A stretch of DNA of 64,000 nt from Streptomyces sp. ADI95-17 (GTDB lineage: Bacteria > Actinomycetota > Actinomycetes > Streptomycetales > Streptomycetaceae), in NCBI RefSeq assembly GCF_003846175.1, contig NZ_ML123056.1, positions 55,299 to 119,298 of the forward strand. The letters run 5' to 3'. The position numbers were made by a program, and so were the translations under genes. The notes under the pieces were generated by a model. That model saw nothing but the letters and a program-made list of their open reading frames with translations. It did not search any database and was not told the DNA's origin. This document shows, one piece after another, positions 54,201 through 62,643 of the stretch (position 1 is its first letter; the number at the start of each line of letters is the position of its first letter).

Positions 54201-55377
54201 ACTGGCCGAGCAGGGCGCCCGGGTCACCCTCGCCGCCTGCGACGCGGGCGACCGTGATGCCCTGGCCGCCGTCCTCGCCGCGATCCCCGCCGCCCACCCG
54301 CTGACCGCCGTCGTGCACGCCGCCGGCGTCCTCGACGACGGCGTGGTCACCTCCCTCGCCCCCGAACGCTTCGAGCCCGTGCTGCGCGCCAAGGCGGACG
54401 CCGCCTGGCACCTGCACCAACTGACCAGGGACACCGACCTGGCCGCCTTCGTCCTGTTCTCCTCCGCGTCCGGCCTCCTCGGCACCCCGGGCCAGGCCAA
54501 CTACGCCGCGGCCAACGCCTTCCTGGACGCCCTGGCCCAGCACCGGCAGGCGCACGGCCTGCCGGCCACCTCCCTCGCCTGGGGACTGTGGGCACAGACG
54601 AGCGGCATGACACGGCAGCTCGGCACCGGCGAACTGCGCCGCGGCGGACGCGGCGGCATGGACGCCCTGAGCAGCGAAGAGGGCCTGCGACTCCTCGACG
54701 CCGCCCTGCGGTCGGCCCACGCCCAGTTGATGCCCGCCCGACTGAACCTCGCCGCGCTCGGCGACGCGGACCCGGCGGACCTGCCGCCACTGCTGCGCGG
54801 CCTGGTCCGCGCCCCGCGCAGAACCGCACGCACCACCGCGGCCACCGAAGGGCCCTCGCTCACCCAGCGCCTCACCGCCCTGCCCGACGCCGAACGGGCC
54901 GAGGCACTCCTCGACCTGGTGCGCACCGAGGCGGCCATCGCACTCGGCCACGACACCGCCACGTCGATCGAGGCCGACCAGGCGTTCAGCGGCATCGGCT
55001 TCGACTCGCTGACGGCCGTGGAACTGCGCAACCGCCTCACCGCCGCCACCGGTGTGCGGCTGCCCGCCACGCTGATCTTCGACTACCCCACCCCCACCGC
55101 CCTCGCCGACCACCTCGGCGGCAGGCTCGGCACGGTCCCCGGGGCCAGACCCGCGGTCCTCACCGAACTCGACAGGCTGGAGGAGGCGTTCGCCACGGCA
55201 GGCGCCGACGACGAACTGCATGCGCACGTCGTGGCCCGCCTGGAGGCACTGACCGCCAAGTGGTGGTCCCTGGGCGGCGAAGCCGACGAACTCGGCGCCG
55301 AGGAAGACGACTTCGACTTCGACTCGGCCACCGACGACGAGATCTTCGGGCTCATCGACAACGAACTGGGGTCCTGA
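42086..55377 (+). CDS. Ansamycin type I PKS: AHBA loading module plus modules 1 and 2 (frameshifted)
   Basis: A giant PKS of about 4430 codons that fits the first PKS of an ansamycin pathway (RifA type). Order: CoA-ligase/adenylation domain, inactive KR, ACP; KS-AT-KR-ACP; KS-AT-DH-KR-ACP; C-terminal docking segment. The ligase would activate AHBA and load it on the first ACP (Ser1017). Module 1 would add methylmalonate and reduce it. Module 2 would add malonate, reduce and dehydrate. The frame is open from 42086 until a one-base shift near 53065-53090, within the module 2 dehydratase. It continues in the -1 frame to the TGA at 55375-55377. Read as deposited, the first frame would run out of register to 53734. 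No ER or thioesterase is present. ATG 42086 precedes LRTELIRPLPELLRAHADRFGGKVAFRDA. Confidence 0.92.
45312..49935 (+). other. PKS module 1: KS-AT(methylmalonyl)-KR(A-type)-ACP
   Basis: KS (about 45312-46595) has Cys1249 in DTACSSSL plus EAHGTGTTLGDP and NIGHAQAAAG. AT (about 46905-47970) has the active Ser1699 in GHSQG and the YASH motif, both marking methylmalonyl-CoA choice. KR (structural and catalytic parts about 48180-49560) has TGGTGGIG, a Trp in GAGVWGAGRQGAYAAAN and no LDD motif, which marks the A-type with L-hydroxyl outcome. ACP serine is Ser2577 in GFDSMTAVEL. No DH or ER is present. Confidence 0.88.
49998..55374 (+). other. PKS module 2: KS-AT(malonyl)-DH-KR(B-type)-ACP and docking end
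   Basis: KS (about 49998-51275) has Cys2810 in DTACSSSL. AT (about 51600-52660) has Ser3266 in GHSVG and the HAFH motif, indicating malonyl-CoA. DH (about 52690-53540) has the HxxxGxxxxP motif at His3574 (HTVGGAVLVP), YGPLF and the second catalytic Asp in LLDAALHAA, but is split by the frameshift. KR (about 53570-54800) has TGGTGTLG, LDD, and NYAAANAF, so it is B-type and active. ACP serine lies in GFDSLTAVEL (codon at 55006). The end (about 55140-55374) is an acidic docking segment. Confidence 0.86.
53065..53090 (+). other. One-base frameshift site in a C-rich repeat
   Basis: Before this tract the dehydratase reads HADGLLA in the PKS frame. After it the frame one base back reads PAPAPADAPPTATG and then DADGFYPAMREAGYAYGP, the expected second half of the DH. 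The tract has GCCCC once, then GCCCCC twice; adding one C to the first run (53067-53070) makes three equal 6-mers and restores a single frame. Reading in the original frame gives a Pro/Arg-rich sequence unlike a DH. Confidence 0.85.
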
Positions 55378-55420
55378 ACATGGTCCGGGCCCTTCGCGTG
55401 AACGCTCAGGGAGAACAGAC

Positions 55421-57028
55421 GTGGTGAACTCCGATGTGCTGATAGTCGGTTACGGTCCCGTCGGTCAGCTGGCGACGATCCTGCTGGCCCAGCACGGCCA
55501 CACCGTCACGGTCGTCGAACGCTGGCCGCAGCCGTACAGCATGCCCCGGGCCGTCGCGTACGACGGCGAGGCGGCCCGGATCCTCGCCGCCGCGGGCGTC
55601 GCCGACCGCCTGGACGGCATCCGCGAACCCACCGGCGAGTACGTGTGGGAGAACGCCCGCGGCCAGACCCTCATCCACATGGACGTACCCGGACAGAGCC
55701 CCTCGGGCTGGCCCGAGTCGACATCCATGTACCAGCCGGGCCTGGAGGCGGAGCTCGCCGAACGCGGCGCGGAACTGCCCGGCGTCACCGTGCACCGCGG
55801 CCAGGCCGCCGTGGAACTGACCGAGCACGAGGACCGGGTCGACGTCGTCACCGAGGACGCCGACGGCGGCCGGCACACGTACTCCGCCCGCTGGGTGATC
55901 GGCTGCGACGGCGCCAACAGCTTCGTCAGCGGCCGCATCGACCCCGCCGTGACCGACTACTCCTTCGCCCACGACTGGCTGATCTGCGACGTCGTCACAC
56001 ACGACAAGCGCGAGTACAAGCCCAACAACCTGCAGATCTGCGACCCGGCCCGGCCGCGCACGGCCGTCTCGGCAGGACCCGGACACCGGCGCTGGGAGTT
56101 CATGCGCGTACCCGGCGAGACCGTCGAAGAACTCGGCGACATCGACAAGGTCTGGAAACTCCTCGGACTCTTCGGCCTCGACCACGACAACGCCACCCTG
56201 GAACGGCACGCCGTCTACACCACCCAGGCCCGCTGCGCCGACCAGTGGCGCTCGGGCCGGCTCCTCATCGCGGGCGACGCCGCACACGTCATGCCACCCT
56301 TCGTCGGGCAGGGCATGTGTTCGGGCTTCCGCGACGCCGTCAACCTCGCCTGGAAGCTGCACCTCGTACTCGGCGGCCTCGCCGACGAACAGCTTCTCGA
56401 CACCTACACCGTCGAACGCAGCTCCCACGTACGGTCGGCCATCGAGACGTCCATCGCCCTGGGCGAGGTGATCTGCCAGACCGACCGGGCCGCAGCTGCG
56501 GGACGCGACGCCTTCCTGCTGGCCGCCCGCGCCCGTGCCCGCGGCGGCCGCGACCAGGCGGCGCCGGGCGGCCCCGCCCTCGCCCAGTCGCTCACCGGCG
56601 GACTGCTGCGCACCGGAGCCGGCCACGCACCCCAGCCCGGCGCGGGCAACCTCGTCCCGCAGGCACGGGTGGCACAGGGCGACAGGACCGGCCTGTTCGA
56701 CGACGTCGTCGGCACCGGATTCACCCTGCTCTGCACCGAGGACCCGAGGCTCCTCCTCGACCCCGCGGACCTGGCGTTCCTCGACACCCTGGACACCCAT
56801 CTGGTGCGGGTACTGCCCGCGGGCACGGCCCCGGAGAAGGCCGGGGAGCACGACGTCGTCGACATCGACGACGTCTACCTCCCCTACCTCGCCGAAGCGG
56901 CCGCAGGCACCGCGACCGGCATGCTCGTGCGCCCCGACTTCTACCTCTTCGGCACCACCCGCGACCGCGACGACCTGGCCGCGCTCGTCGAAGATCTGCG
57001 TGGCCGAATCGGGCACACGCAGCCCTGA
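55421..57028 (+). CDS. MhpA/Rif-Orf19-like FAD monooxygenase
   Basis: A 535-residue group A flavoprotein hydroxylase of the 3-(3-hydroxyphenyl)propionate hydroxylase type. It has VLIVGYGPVGQLATILLAQ (7-25), RAVAYDGEAARILAAAG, the DG motif WVIGCDGANSFV (near 165), and the GD motif LLIAGDAAHVMPPFVGQGMCSGFRDAVNLAWKL (near 282). Homologues encoded next to ansamycin PKS genes, such as Rif-Orf19, hydroxylate the tetraketide-stage aromatic ring and allow closure of the naphthalene. Its presence therefore points to a naphthalenic rather than benzenic ansamycin; this is inference from family knowledge. The GTG at 55421 (or 55424) follows AGGGAG, 43 bases after the PKS stop. Confidence 0.85.
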   Translation: MVNSDVLIVGYGPVGQLATILLAQHGHTVTVVERWPQPYSMPRAVAYDGEAARILAAAGVADRLDGIREPTGEYVWENARGQTLIHMDVPGQSPSGWPESTSMYQPGLEAELAERGAELPGVTVHRGQAAVELTEHEDRVDVVTEDADGGRHTYSARWVIGCDGANSFVSGRIDPAVTDYSFAHDWLICDVVTHDKREYKPNNLQICDPARPRTAVSAGPGHRRWEFMRVPGETVEELGDIDKVWKLLGLFGLDHDNATLERHAVYTTQARCADQWRSGRLLIAGDAAHVMPPFVGQGMCSGFRDAVNLAWKLHLVLGGLADEQLLDTYTVERSSHVRSAIETSIALGEVICQTDRAAAAGRDAFLLAARARARGGRDQAAPGGPALAQSLTGGLLRTGAGHAPQPGAGNLVPQARVAQGDRTGLFDDVVGTGFTLLCTEDPRLLLDPADLAFLDTLDTHLVRVLPAGTAPEKAGEHDVVDIDDVYLPYLAEAAAGTATGMLVRPDFYLFGTTRDRDDLAALVEDLRGRIGHTQP

Positions 57029-57070
57029 ACTCCCCTCATGCCATACAGCACGGGAAAGGCAGCTCCGCAG

Positions 57071-57964
57071 ATGTTCGAAGCAGTGAAGCAGTTCGGCAAG
57101 CTGGTCAAGATGATGACGACGGGCGACCCCGTCGAACGGACCCGCCGCCTCTACCAGTTCATGCCGCCGAGCTTCGAGTTCGTCGAGCGCACCACGACGT
57201 ACTGCAACTTCGGTTACTGGAACGACGGCGTCACCAGCCTCGACGAAGCAGCCGAGGAAATGGCCACCAAGCTGGCCGAAGCCGCCGGGATACAGAGCGG
57301 CGACACCGTCCTCGACCTCGGATTCGGCTACGGCGACCAGGACTTCTCCTGGCTGCGCGAACGACAGCCCAAGAAGATCCACGGCCTGAACATCACGCCC
57401 CACCAGATCGAACACGCACGCCGCAGGGCCACGAAGGAAGGAGTCGCGGACAGGCTCGACTTCCAGCAGGGCTCCGCCACCGACATTCCCTTCCCCGACA
57501 ACACCTTCGACCGCGTGGTGGCCCTCGAATCCGCCTTCCACTTCTATCCGCGCAGCGACTTCTTCAAGGAGGCGTTCCGCGTGCTGCGGCCCGGCGGTGT
57601 CCTCGCCGTCGCCGACGTCCTGCCCACCAACGACGACGTGGTGCGCAAGGAACTCAAGTCGCGCGCCCTGAGCTGGATTCTCATCAGCTACGACGAGGCC
57701 AACTGGTACACCGCCGACACCTACACCAAGCAGCTCGGCGACGCCGGCTTCGAGCAGGCACGCGTCGACTCCATCCGCGACCGCGTGTGGGAGCAGTACC
57801 GCCAGTTCATGGTCAACAGGCTCGCCAGCCCCTCGTACAAGGCCAAGGTCAGCTCCACCAGCTACAAGGGCATGTCCCGCAACTGGAGCGACCAGGACCT
57901 GCTGAAGAAGGAACTCGCAGGCATCGACTACGTCATGGCCGTCGCGCACAAGCCGGCGGAGTGA
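57071..57964 (+). CDS. SAM-dependent methyltransferase (EryG/Rif-Orf14-like)
   Basis: A 297-residue class I methyltransferase. SAM motif I is TVLDLGFGYGDQD (about residue 80), with RLDFQQGSATDIPFPDNTFDRVVALESAFHF and FRVLRPGGVLAVADVLP further on. The lead sequence FVERTTTYCNFGYWNDG is typical of the EryG/sugar-O- and rifamycin Orf14-type methyltransferases, which modify a hydroxyl of a macrocyclic product. ATG 57071 is preferred (GGGAAAGG upstream); an in-frame ATG at 57038 has no ribosome-binding site. It follows the MhpA-like gene in the same direction and probably O-methylates the ansamycin or an intermediate. Confidence 0.83.
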   Translation: MFEAVKQFGKLVKMMTTGDPVERTRRLYQFMPPSFEFVERTTTYCNFGYWNDGVTSLDEAAEEMATKLAEAAGIQSGDTVLDLGFGYGDQDFSWLRERQPKKIHGLNITPHQIEHARRRATKEGVADRLDFQQGSATDIPFPDNTFDRVVALESAFHFYPRSDFFKEAFRVLRPGGVLAVADVLPTNDDVVRKELKSRALSWILISYDEANWYTADTYTKQLGDAGFEQARVDSIRDRVWEQYRQFMVNRLASPSYKAKVSSTSYKGMSRNWSDQDLLKKELAGIDYVMAVAHKPAE

Positions 57965-58011
57965 CGGGCAGCTACAACCGGTGGTGCACATAGCGGGGCA
58001 GGGGTGAACGG

Positions 58012-60837
58012 GTGCGTTTGGTCGAGCGGGACGAACAGGTGCGGTACCTGGACCGGCTGGTGGACGAGTGCCGCGGAGGGCGCGGACAGATCGTCCTGCT
58101 GAACGGCCCGGCGACGACGGGCAAGACCGAACTCCTGAGAGTGTGCGCGGACCGGGCCCCCGAGGACGTCCGCGTACTCCGCGCCACCTGCTCGCGCGCC
58201 GAGCAGTCCCTGCCCTTCGGGGTGCTCAGCCAACTCCTGCGCAGCGACGCCCCGCCGGGCGAACTCATCGCCCGAGTGGACCGGTTACTGAGGGACGGGG
58301 CGTCCGCGGACGCCCCTCCCCGGCCGGACCACGACGCTGTCGAAGCGGCGGTCGTGCGCATCGTCCACGGCCTCGGCGTGGCCGTCCTCGACCTCGCCGC
58401 CAAGACGCCCCTGCTGATCGCCGTCGACGACGTCCAGCACGCCGACGTCCCCTCCCTGCACTGCCTCCTCTACATCGCGCGCCGGCTCGACTCGGCCCGC
58501 GTCCTGGTGGTCCTCACCGACGAGGCGGAGTTCGAGACGCAGCACTCGCCGTTCCGCGCCGAGCTGCGCCGGCAGCTGCACTTCCACCAGCTGCGCCTCG
58601 CACCCCTTACTCGCGAAGGCGTCGCCGCGGTGCTGCAAGGCGGGGCCGGGACACCCGCCGCCGACGCCCCCCTCGCCGGCAACCGCACCGGCGACGCGAC
58701 ACCCCGGGACACCGACGCGTTCTTCCGCGCCAGCGGAGGCAACCCCCTGCTCCTACACGCCCTCATCGAGGACCGGCACATCGCCGGCGAGCCCCGCGCC
58801 CAGGGATACGGACTCGCCCTGCTGAGCTGCCTGCACCGCGACAGGCTCGCCGTGCTCCAGGTGGCTCGCTCCCTCGCCGTGCTCGGCGAAGAGGGCGGCG
58901 TCGACGAACTGAGCCAGCTGGCCGGGCTCGACACGGAGACCGTCAGCCGGGCCCTGCACGACATGGACGCCGCCGGACTCATCGACAAGCGCGCCTTCCG
59001 CCACCCGGTGGCCCGCGCCGCGGTCGTCGACGACATCTCCCCGCAGGACCGCCTCGCCCTGCACCGCCGCGCCGCCCAGCTGATGCACGACCGGGGCGCA
59101 CCCACCATGAGCGTCGCCCGGCACCTCGTGGAAGCCAGGCACACCCACGGCCCCTGGGCGGTGCGGGTGCTCCTGGAAGCGGCCGAGCAGGCGATGCTCG
59201 GCGAGGACCCGTGGCTGGCCACCGAGTGCCTCAAGCTCGCCCACCGATCAAGCTCCGACGAGCAGGACAGGCTGGCCATCAGGGCACGCCTCGCCCAGGC
59301 CGAATGGGAACTCAGCCCCTCCGCCGCGGCCCGCCACCTCACCCCGCTCGTCGCCGCCGTACGCAGCGGCCGGCTCGGCCACGGCGACAGCCTCGTCCTC
59401 CTGAGGCACCTGCTCTGGCACGGCAGGACCGAGGAGGCCGAGACCGTCCTCAGACACCTCAGGGGCACCGCCGGCGACCAACGGACCGAGTCCCGCGACA
59501 TCGAAAGGTGGCTGGCCGCCACCCACCCCCCGCTCGCCCGCAGAAGCCGCCACCCCATCACCCGCGGCGGCGACATCGGCCACCTGCTCACCCCGCTCAG
59601 CGACCCGTGGTGGCGCTCGGCCGCCGACCTCGGCGACCTGATCACCCGCGGCCCCGACCAGCAGGCCGCCGACCGCGCCGAACAGATCCTCGCGGAGACC
59701 GGAGTCGGCCGCCGCAGCCCCTGGACCGAAGAGGCCGTCCAGCTGGCCCTGTCCGTACTGATCTGCGCCGGGCGCCCCGGCAGTGCCGCGAACTGGTGCG
59801 ACCGCCTGAACGACCCGGCCACCCCCCGGCGTTCCCCGGTGCACACCGCGACGCTGGCCGCCATGCGCGCCGAAGTGGCCATCAGACAGGGCGACCTGAA
59901 GGCCGGCGCCGACCACGCACGCCAGGCACTGACCCACCTCCCGCCCAAGGCCTGGGGAGTCGCCATCGGCCTGCCGCTTGGCAGCCTCGTCCTCGCCGTC
60001 ACCAGAACCGGCGACTACGACGAAGCGGCGAAGCGCCTCACGCACTCCGCGACCGACGCCATGTTCCGCAGCCGCTACGGACTGCACTATCTCGACGCCC
60101 GCGGACACTTCCACCTCGCCACCAACCACCCGCACGCCGCCCTCGCCGACTTCCTGTCCTGCGGCGAACTCATGCGCGCCTGGGGCCTGGACGCGTCGGC
60201 GCTCATCCCCTGGCGCACCGGAGCCGCCGAGGCCTGGCTGCGCCTGGGCAACCCGGACCAGGCCAAGCGCCTCGTCTACGACGAGCTGACCAGAGCCGGC
60301 GCCGACGATCCACGCGCCCGCGGCTCGGCACTGCGCCTCCTCGCCGCGCTCGGCCCCGTCAGCAGACAGCCCGAACTGCTCACCGAAGCACTGGACCTCC
60401 TGGAGGACTGCGGCGACGGCTACGAACAGGCCAGGGTGCTCGTCGACCTCTGCCGCAGCTATCACGCACTCGACGAACACCGGCGGGCCCGCATGGTCTT
60501 CCGCAGGGCCTGGCACGTGACGAAGCTGTGCAACGCGGCCCCGCTGAGCAAGGAACTCATGGCAGCCTCCAGCGACTTCGGCGGATTCGAGACGGCTCCC
60601 GTGGGCGCCGACGGCATCACCTCCCTCACCGGCTCCGAACGGCGGGTCGCCGCACTGGCCGTGATGGGCTGCACCAACCGCGAGATCGCCGGGAAACTGC
60701 ACATCACCGCAAGTACGGTGGAGCAGCACCTGACACGCGTCTATCGGAAGCTCAACGTAAAGCGCCGAAAGGATCTCCCCGTGGACCTGCGCAACGACGG
60801 CGCCACGACCGAGCACACCTCTCTCGGACGCCGCTGA
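58012..60837 (+). CDS. Large ATP-binding LuxR regulator (LAL family) with TTA codon
   Basis: A 941-residue LAL-type activator. It has an N-terminal AAA ATPase with Walker A GPATTGKT (32-39) and Walker B-like LLIAVDDVQHAD (near 140), a long helical TPR-like middle, and a C-terminal LuxR helix-turn-helix (871-926: LTGSERRVAALAVMGCTNREIAGKLHITASTVEQHLTRVYRKLNV). Proteins of this kind are pathway activators of many macrolide and ansamycin clusters. Leu92 is encoded by TTA (58285-58287), so translation should need the bldA tRNA. GTG 58012 is the first start in frame. The CTAGGGGG promoter motifs are candidate sites. Confidence 0.92.
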   Translation: MRLVERDEQVRYLDRLVDECRGGRGQIVLLNGPATTGKTELLRVCADRAPEDVRVLRATCSRAEQSLPFGVLSQLLRSDAPPGELIARVDRLLRDGASADAPPRPDHDAVEAAVVRIVHGLGVAVLDLAAKTPLLIAVDDVQHADVPSLHCLLYIARRLDSARVLVVLTDEAEFETQHSPFRAELRRQLHFHQLRLAPLTREGVAAVLQGGAGTPAADAPLAGNRTGDATPRDTDAFFRASGGNPLLLHALIEDRHIAGEPRAQGYGLALLSCLHRDRLAVLQVARSLAVLGEEGGVDELSQLAGLDTETVSRALHDMDAAGLIDKRAFRHPVARAAVVDDISPQDRLALHRRAAQLMHDRGAPTMSVARHLVEARHTHGPWAVRVLLEAAEQAMLGEDPWLATECLKLAHRSSSDEQDRLAIRARLAQAEWELSPSAAARHLTPLVAAVRSGRLGHGDSLVLLRHLLWHGRTEEAETVLRHLRGTAGDQRTESRDIERWLAATHPPLARRSRHPITRGGDIGHLLTPLSDPWWRSAADLGDLITRGPDQQAADRAEQILAETGVGRRSPWTEEAVQLALSVLICAGRPGSAANWCDRLNDPATPRRSPVHTATLAAMRAEVAIRQGDLKAGADHARQALTHLPPKAWGVAIGLPLGSLVLAVTRTGDYDEAAKRLTHSATDAMFRSRYGLHYLDARGHFHLATNHPHAALADFLSCGELMRAWGLDASALIPWRTGAAEAWLRLGNPDQAKRLVYDELTRAGADDPRARGSALRLLAALGPVSRQPELLTEALDLLEDCGDGYEQARVLVDLCRSYHALDEHRRARMVFRRAWHVTKLCNAAPLSKELMAASSDFGGFETAPVGADGITSLTGSERRVAALAVMGCTNREIAGKLHITASTVEQHLTRVYRKLNVKRRKDLPVDLRNDGATTEHTSLGRR

Positions 60838-60882
60838 CCCGTCCCGGACGCCGCCGACCCACCGCCTCCCCCAAGGATTCAC

Positions 60883-61431
60883 ATGCCACGCAACACAGAC
60901 GACCGGCCCACCACCCCCGCACCGGGCACCTACACCATCGACGCCGGACGCAGCACGATCGCCTTCACCACACGCCACGTCTTCGGCCTGGGCGCCGTGG
61001 ACGGAACGTTCGCCCTCGCCTCGGGCCAGGTGAACATCGCCGCCGAGCCCACGCTGTCGTCGGCCACGGCCGTCATCGCCGCCGACAGCTTCACGACTGC
61101 CAGCGGAGCCCGCGACAAGGTCGTGCGCTCACCCAAGTACCTGGACACCGCGACGCACCCCCACATCACCTTCGCTTCGAACGCCGTCCAGGACACGGGC
61201 ACCGGATACGTCCTGCGCGGAGAACTGACCGTCAAGGCCACCGCTCAGCCCGTCGAGCTCACCTTCGGGCAGCCGGAATTCGGGGCCGAAGGAATCCGCT
61301 TCAGCGCCACCACCCGAATCGACAGGTACGCATTCGGAATCACCGCAGACAAAGGCATGACCGCCCGTCACCTCACCCTTTCCTTCGACATTCTCGCCGT
61401 GCCCGCCACCGGAAACACCCCCGGCGAATAA
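60883..61431 (+). CDS. YceI-family lipocalin-like protein
   Basis: A 182-residue YceI-like beta-barrel protein: GTYTIDAGRSTIAFTTRHVFGLGAVDGTFALASGQV at the start, RDKVVRSPKYLDTATHPHITFASNAV in the middle, and GITADKGMTARHLTLSFDILAVPA at the end. YceI proteins bind isoprenoid chains or amphipathic molecules in a closed barrel. There is no signal peptide, so this one is cytoplasmic. It sits between the LAL regulator and the kanosamine kinase, 45 and 19 bases from its neighbours, apparently inside the ansamycin operon. A carrier or protective role for a pathway intermediate would be a guess. Confidence 0.87.
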   Translation: MPRNTDDRPTTPAPGTYTIDAGRSTIAFTTRHVFGLGAVDGTFALASGQVNIAAEPTLSSATAVIAADSFTTASGARDKVVRSPKYLDTATHPHITFASNAVQDTGTGYVLRGELTVKATAQPVELTFGQPEFGAEGIRFSATTRIDRYAFGITADKGMTARHLTLSFDILAVPATGNTPGE

Positions 61432-61450
61432 CGGACGAGGGAACCCTGCC

Positions 61451-62371
61451 ATGGAGAACACGGTGACGTATCTGGGAATCGACATCGGCGGCACCAAAGT
61501 CGCCCTGCGCGCCGAGAACGGCACGCAATCCCAGGAAGCCGTGTTCCCCTGGCCGGGCCCCGAAAGCACCGCACACGACGACCTGGCCGCCCTCGCCACG
61601 CAGGTCCGCGCGCTCCTCGCCGGTACGCCCGGCCCGGTCGCCTCCGTCGGCATCGCCATGCCCGCCACCGTCGACGGCGCCGGCCGGGTGACCACCTGGC
61701 CGAACCGCCCCTCCTGGACGGGACTCGACCTGCGCGGCGCGCTCCACCCCCTGTTCCCCGGGAGCGAGGTCGCCTGGGCCGATGACGGAGACCTCGCCGC
61801 CCTCGCCGAGGCCGACGCGGCGGGCTGCCGGAACCTCGTCTACCTCGGCGTCGGCACCGGCATCGGCGGCGGCCTGGTCGTCGACGGCCGGCCCTGCCCC
61901 GGCGCGGACCGCGGTTCCTGCGAAGTCGGCCACGTGATCGTCGACAGGGCAGGACCGCGCTGCGACTGCGGCCGCCATGGCTGCGTACAGGCCATCGCAT
62001 CCGGCCCGGCCACCCTGCGCAGGGCGGCACGGCTGCGCGGCACCACCACGACCTTCGACGACCTCGGGCAAGGCCTGCGCGACGACGAGCCCTGGGCCGT
62101 CGCCGCCGTGCAGGAGAGCTGCGCCGCCCTGGCCGTCGCCGTCGTCAGCCTCAACGAACTCGTGCACCCTTCCCTGGCCCTGATCGGCGGCGGATTCGCC
62201 GACGGACTGCCCGGATTCACCGACCGGGTGGCAGCCGCCGCGACCGCCCTCACCAGGCCCGGCCACCGGCTCGCCCCCGTCCGCGCCGCCGCACTCGGCG
62301 GGCTCTCCTCCCTGCGCGGCGCACTGCTCCTCGCCCGGGGTACGCACTCCGGGTACGGGGTTCTGGGCTAG
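61451..62371 (+). CDS. rifN: ROK-family kinase, probable kanosamine kinase (RifN-like)
   Basis: A 306-residue ROK sugar kinase. It has the phosphate motif YLGIDIGGTKVAL (about 7-19), VGIAMPATVDGAGRVTTWPNRPSW, VGTGIGGGLVVDGR, the GHxxxD-type site CEVGHVIVDRAGPRC and the zinc-binding CDCGRHGC. RifN homologues phosphorylate kanosamine to kanosamine 6-phosphate, which then enters the aminoshikimate route to AHBA. A glucokinase role cannot be excluded by motifs, but presence in an AHBA/ansamycin cluster favours kanosamine. Its TAG stop overlaps a CTAGGGGG motif. Confidence 0.86.
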   Translation: MENTVTYLGIDIGGTKVALRAENGTQSQEAVFPWPGPESTAHDDLAALATQVRALLAGTPGPVASVGIAMPATVDGAGRVTTWPNRPSWTGLDLRGALHPLFPGSEVAWADDGDLAALAEADAAGCRNLVYLGVGTGIGGGLVVDGRPCPGADRGSCEVGHVIVDRAGPRCDCGRHGCVQAIASGPATLRRAARLRGTTTTFDDLGQGLRDDEPWAVAAVQESCAALAVAVVSLNELVHPSLALIGGGFADGLPGFTDRVAAAATALTRPGHRLAPVRAAALGGLSSLRGALLLARGTHSGYGVLG

Positions 62372-62396
62372 GGGGCTGCGGCAACCGCCTAGGGGT
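62368..62396 (+). promoter_or_regulatory. CTAGGGGG/CTAGGGGT motif pair before the second PKS
   Basis: CTAGGGGG (62368-62375) and CTAGGGGT (62389-62396) are spaced 21 bases start to start. The first contains the stop codon of the kinase. They share the 7-mer CTAGGGG with the sites at 38675 and 41956. Confidence 0.4.
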
Positions 62397-62580
62397 TGTC
62401 CGGTTCGACGAGCCACCCGTAGATTCCCCGAGTAGGGAGGATCATTTCGGAGTGCGCGGTGCTGGGAATTCACCGAAGAAACCACTCAGGTATTCCGGTC
62501 GGAACGCGCAAGTCGTGCCACTCCACGGGACCGAGCTCAATGACGCTCATTGGTGCCCATCGATGACGAATTGAGGCTCG

Positions 62581-62611
62581 TTGACAGACCGTTTGATGGT
62601 GGGCCGATATT
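62581..62611 (+). promoter_or_regulatory. Possible promoter of the second PKS gene
   Basis: TTGACA (62581-62586) is followed after 19 bases by GATATT (62606-62611), 33 bases before the PKS GTG start. The -35 matches the housekeeping consensus exactly; the spacing is slightly long. The surrounding 270 bases between kinase and PKS hold no gene. Confidence 0.45.
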
Positions 62612-62643
62612 CACCTGCTGACCGCCGCGACGGGTTGGGTTGA

